From: Arabidopsis thaliana
Lineage: Eukaryota > Streptophyta > Magnoliopsida > Brassicales > Brassicaceae
Direction of reading: 5' to 3'
NCBI RefSeq assembly: GCF_000001735.4
Contig: NC_003074.8
Span: 20,467,261 to 20,531,260 of the forward strand
DNA: 64,000 nt
The translations under genes were made by a program, and so were the position numbers. Positions 59,938-64,000 of this stretch are shown piece by piece (the stretch's first letter is position 1; the number at the start of each line of letters is the position of its first letter). The notes beneath the pieces were generated by a model, which was not told the DNA's origin, did no database searches, and saw only the letters and a list, made by a program, of their open reading frames with translations.

Positions 59938-61616
59938 ATGGTTTTCTCATCTCTTCCAGTGAATCAGTTCGATTCCCAAAATTGGCAGCAGGTAAAAATC
60001 AGTTTATGATATTTGCTAGATGTTTCTGATTCGTTCCTTTTTCCTCCAAGCTCGATCAAGATTTATGAAAATTTGATGAGATTTTGTTCGACAAAATTCC
60101 TAGCTATTGTGGACGCGCATATATATTACTTATGAATATTCTTAGTTGATTAAACCCTTTTTTTTTCTTGTCTTCTCGAATATACGAAAATATATAAAGA
60201 TGATTTCAATTTTGGTCTTTTTTTCTACTTCAAGACTTTTTAAAAAATTATTCTTAGTTGATAAAAACCTTTTTTCTTGTCTTCTCCAAGGGCTTATGTA
60301 TAATGTTTTTCTTACAGGATTAATTTTCTCTTTGGTTAGATTTTTACACCGCCATGGAATTATCACTTCAAAAATAAAAAAGTTTAAAGTTACTATGACT
60401 TTAATCTGAGTTATTTATCCATTTTCTTTTTGCAGCTTTGTTGAAAAACTATAATTAATCTGCAATTCTTGTCAAAGTAGTCACAATTTTTATCTATTTT
60501 CTTTTGTCTCCGACCAATGTTTCAAACTCGAATCCTTTCGTTAAAAGTTGTTTCTGCTTTATTATAAACCTGAAACTAATTAGTACAAATTATGTTAATA
60601 TGCAGCAAGGGAACCAACATCAGCTAGAATGTGTCACAACTGACCAGAACCCTAATAATTACTTACGGCAGCTCTCATCACCACCGACTTCTCAGGTTGC
60701 AGGTTCGAGTCAAGCTAGAGTGAATTCAATGGTGGAACGTGCTCGGATCGCAAAAGTCCCATTGCCTGAAGCAGCTCTAAATTGCCCTAGATGTGACTCA
60801 ACCAATACTAAGTTCTGTTACTTCAATAACTATAGCCTTACTCAACCTCGCCATTTCTGCAAAACATGTCGTCGCTATTGGACACGTGGCGGTTCCTTGA
60901 GGAATGTTCCTGTTGGAGGAGGCTTTAGGAGGAACAAGAGAAGCAAATCCAGATCGAAATCTACGGTCGTGGTCTCGACTGATAATACTACTAGTACTTC
61001 ATCACTTACTTCTCGCCCAAGTTACTCAAACCCTAGCAAGTTTCATAGCTACGGTCAAATCCCGGAGTTTAATTCCAACTTGCCCATCTTGCCTCCTCTC
61101 CAAAGCCTTGGAGATTACAATTCAAGCAACACTGGATTAGATTTTGGTGGAACTCAAATAAGCAACATGATAAGTGGTATGAGTTCTAGTGGTGGGATCT
61201 TGGATGCATGGAGAATACCTCCATCACAACAAGCTCAGCAATTCCCTTTCTTGATCAACACTACCGGATTGGTGCAATCTTCAAACGCGTTATATCCATT
61301 ACTAGAAGGTAAGGGAGGTGTTAATCAAGGTGATTCTCAACAGAAGAGTAGTGATTATTCCAATCAGCTAATGTTTAAGCCCTTGATGGATTTTTCTTCA
61401 GGCGGGGTTAGCGCCACGCAAACAAGAAATGTGAAGGCGGAAGAGAATGATCAGGATCGGGGTAGGGATGGGGATGGAGTGAATAACTTATCAAGAAACT
61501 TTTTGGGTAATATCAACATAAACTCAGGCAGGAACGAGGAATACACATCATGGGGAGGTAACAGTTCTTGGACCGGTTTCACCTCCAACAACTCAACAGG
61601 CCATCTCTCATTCTAA
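59938..61616 (+). CDS. OBP3: DOF zinc finger transcription factor OBP3 (DOF3.6)
   Basis: Two coding exons, 59938-59991 ([18 protein letters not shown]) and 60606-61616, giving 354 aa. The intron is 614 bases. A frame open from 60504 includes intron sequence and is not the true start. The Dof C2C2 finger [18 protein letters not shown] followed by [15 protein letters not shown] spans about residues 75-125 and binds AAAG cores. The rest is Ser/Asn/Gln-rich and acts as a regulatory domain, ending STGHLSF. OBP3 is known as an OBF4-interacting, salicylate-responsive regulator of growth and as a modulator of phytochrome/cryptochrome signalling. A downstream ATG ([12 protein letters not shown], about residue 60) could give a shorter isoform that keeps the finger. 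Confidence 0.96.
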
Positions 61617-64000
61617 GTACTCAGCACTAGCTATTCTTGATGATTCTTTTGTTGGTTGGGGTGTACATTGGTGCTTGTCATGCGAGTTATTGCTGAGGAA
61701 GATCAAACCATGCAGCTATATCCAAAGGCTAATTTTGAGGCTCAAAGGAAAGGTATGGTTATAAAACTATCTTTTTGATCTTTTAAAAGATCTTCAAAGT
61801 GTGAGTATGTTTATTGGTTGGCTTCTGGTGATATTTATGTTTTATTAGAATTTGGTCTTATATATTGGCTATATATAGAGGTGTGGGTGATATGTATGAA
61901 TTCAAGAGTTGATGTTGGAAACTTTTTTGTGTGTTCATTGAATAATCATCGAATTCTCAATTTCTTGGAGACCCATTATGAGACATTGAGACATCTATAG
62001 AACATATATGTAATGTATATTAAACGTACTTAAGTCGAATTTTATGACCAAAGTAAATAAATTATGCCGAATGTACATGCTAATATCGAGTTTAAACTAT
62101 TTTTTCCAATATAACAACTATTTTCTCTTTCGTCCAACTTATATACTCTTATTCTGATTCTTATTTTCTTCTTTTTAATTCCTTTTTCCTTTCCCAAGAC
62201 ACAAAAAAAAAAAAATACAGAAACGAAAAAAAGAGATTTTAAAAATTCATAACCCACGAGAATTATGCACCTAAATTCAGACTAATCCCCCAAATTTCAG
62301 AAATTTATGTATTTTTGCGATTTAATATTGTGTTCACAATCATAATGGCCAACTAACTAATTGAAAAGACAATGGAATGACTGAAACCATGCATAATCTC
62401 TCAAGTCTCAACCTATGAAGAATCATGTAACCAATAGACTATCATCATGATTAGTTAATGCATGATCTATAATGTATTCTTTGAACATAGATATGTCATT
62501 TATCTGGATATAAAGATGGCGTTTTAACCTACTTTGCAATTTTTGTTATATCTTTCTTCTAATACATATGATCAATACACTTTTGTTTTTAAAAGAAATT
62601 AAAAACTTATTTCAAACATCGATCACAACATGACATAGGGTGAATCTACACCTAAATTGACTACAGTAGTTAGATATATATACTTCAAATTTTAAATATA
62701 GTGATGTACGTATGTAATTGGTACTTCATATTATTATTATGATGTATGTAATTGGTACCTATATTTTGGAACAGAACAAAAAAAGAAGACACTAAACGAG
62801 CTAAAGAACAATGGAAATTTCAGTTATAAGGAATTGTGGGATAAGGGACAAATTAAACTAACGTAAGACTAGCGCGCAGGTCTATATATGTGTCAAAAGC
62901 ACGGACTTATATAGGTACATACATGAGATACACCCCCCATACACACTTATACAACACATTCATGAAGAGAGTCATATTTCATTTTCTTTTAACGTATTTT
63001 TTGGGCCAATCCATTTTGTTTTCGCTATTATTCGGATTCTATATTTCTAGCTCCCTATTAATATGAAATTCATTAATCAATAAAAACGTTATTTGTAAAG
63101 ATAGAAACGTTTTCGAGGAATTTCTCCCGCGACATCAAGTTTACATATTGCGGTATCAATACACATTTTCTGAAAATAGAGAAATGAATTTTTATCAAAA
63201 GCTGAAAGAAACAGAAGTTTTTTATTGCTAATTACAAACTGATTTATAAGCGTTAAAAGTGAACCGAATTTGAGTGTGAGTGGTAGCCTAATGAGTGGTG
63301 ATCTCCAAGGGATTGTGGAATCTGGACCTTTAGGATCTGCTTTTGCAAAAACCAATGCCCTCAAAAGAAAGCGTTTATTTCCCAAAATCATATCACTCTC
63401 TTCCCCATTAGCATTAGAGTTAAGAGAAGCATATGTTTAAGTCTCGTCCTCAATACATATCAACGCAACTTTAGGCCCAAAGGTCATCTTTCAATTAGTG
63501 CAACTTCTTTTTTTCCTTGCTCTATTCTGTTTTTGAATGTACGTTTTTCATATTACGGTCTATCCGAAATAGTCGCTCACGTTCTTCCACATGCCCTCAA
63601 ACCATGACCTCACTATCTTCTTTTTCACATGATAATTTTATGAGATATTACCTTTCTCTAATGAATAAACTTTATTCTAATTCACTTTTGATTCTTTTCC
63701 TTAAACCAAGTGCGATCGGTTTCTGAATTATTTTATTGGAAATTTGGCAAAGATAGAGCTTTGTTTTGGGCTTGTTTCCATATGATCTCTAGTGTTCTTG
63801 GGCTCCTTCCAAGATTAGGCAAGTCCAGTCTCCTGCTCATGTAGTAGTTGGATATATCTCTTCTCTGGGATACATACCTAATCGGTTTTGATCTTTTGTT
63901 GGAGATTGTTCGGGTCCGGTCTTCGGCTTCTTCTTTTGTATGTAACCAAACCGAAATTGAAATTGTACATCTCTCTCTCTCTAACTGGTATATTGGATAT
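61617..64000. other. OBP3 3' flank and unassigned DNA
   Basis: The OBP3 3' untranslated region probably extends to about 62000. The rest holds no gene I can support. The longest reading frame (63089-63391, minus, 100 codons) has no recognised domain. Confidence 0.5.

Noticed and set aside
60504-60605. N-terminal extension of OBP3
   Set aside because: Intron sequence ending in TGCAG at 60605; exon 1 at 59938 supplies the start.
63089-63391. 100-codon minus-strand frame near the right end
   Set aside because: No start context, domain or splice support. Its composition is not clearly protein-like; possibly a degenerate repeat fragment.

Overview
This is plant nuclear DNA. The genes have short GT-AG introns, the intergenic DNA is AT-rich, and site II and telo-box promoter motifs are present. 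Gene content and order (SAP130, a dirigent gene, a TIGR01589 small protein, PSA3, S1-like genes, HEXO1, MKP1, RPL23a, an SDR pair, ABCB20, PPL1, PHIP1, a Harbinger-derived gene, CER10, OBP3) match what I remember of Arabidopsis thaliana chromosome 3, about At3g55220 to At3g55370. It could be the reference or another accession. Locus assignments are from memory. Exon structures were read from the sequence, checked for reading frame, and the summed CDS lengths come out in whole codons.

Layout. 0-3.7 kb: SF3b subunit SAP130 (minus strand, C-terminus outside the window). 4.6-5.5 kb: dirigent protein. 6.6-7.4 kb: 95-aa TIGR01589 protein with G-boxes upstream. 7.5-12 kb: gene-poor. 12-13 kb: PSA3. 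13.5-22.3 kb: a young rearranged block with three S1-type secreted-protein genes (the third killed by a nonsense codon), a truncated duplicate of the HEXO1 5' end, and two non-autonomous Helitrons. 22-25.6 kb: intact 15-exon HEXO1. 25.6-29.5 kb: gene-poor. 29.5-32.1 kb: MKP1 with a one-base deletion in the phosphatase domain. 33.4-34.3 kb: RPL23aB. 34.2-39.9 kb: a tandem duplication of an SDR gene that also copied the 3' end of RPL23a and later took in a Copia fragment. 40.1-46.1 kb: ABCB20. 46.8-48.0 kb: PPL1, divergent from PHIP1 (48.4-50.6 kb). 51.3-53.4 kb: domesticated PIF/Harbinger transposase. 53.9-55.6 kb: CER10. 55.6-59.9 kb: gene-poor. 59.9-61.6 kb: OBP3. 61.6-64 kb: nothing identified.

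The genes are independent plant transcription units with no shared pathway. Links between them are structural: shared promoter space (PPL1/PHIP1) and local tandem duplication. I found no unknown multi-gene system. The strongest observations are the MKP1 frameshift, the duplication/Helitron history around HEXO1 (the paralogous copies preserve the empty insertion sites), the RPL23a-SDR duplication with its microhomology junction, and degenerate catalytic motifs in the Harbinger-derived gene and in ABCB20.
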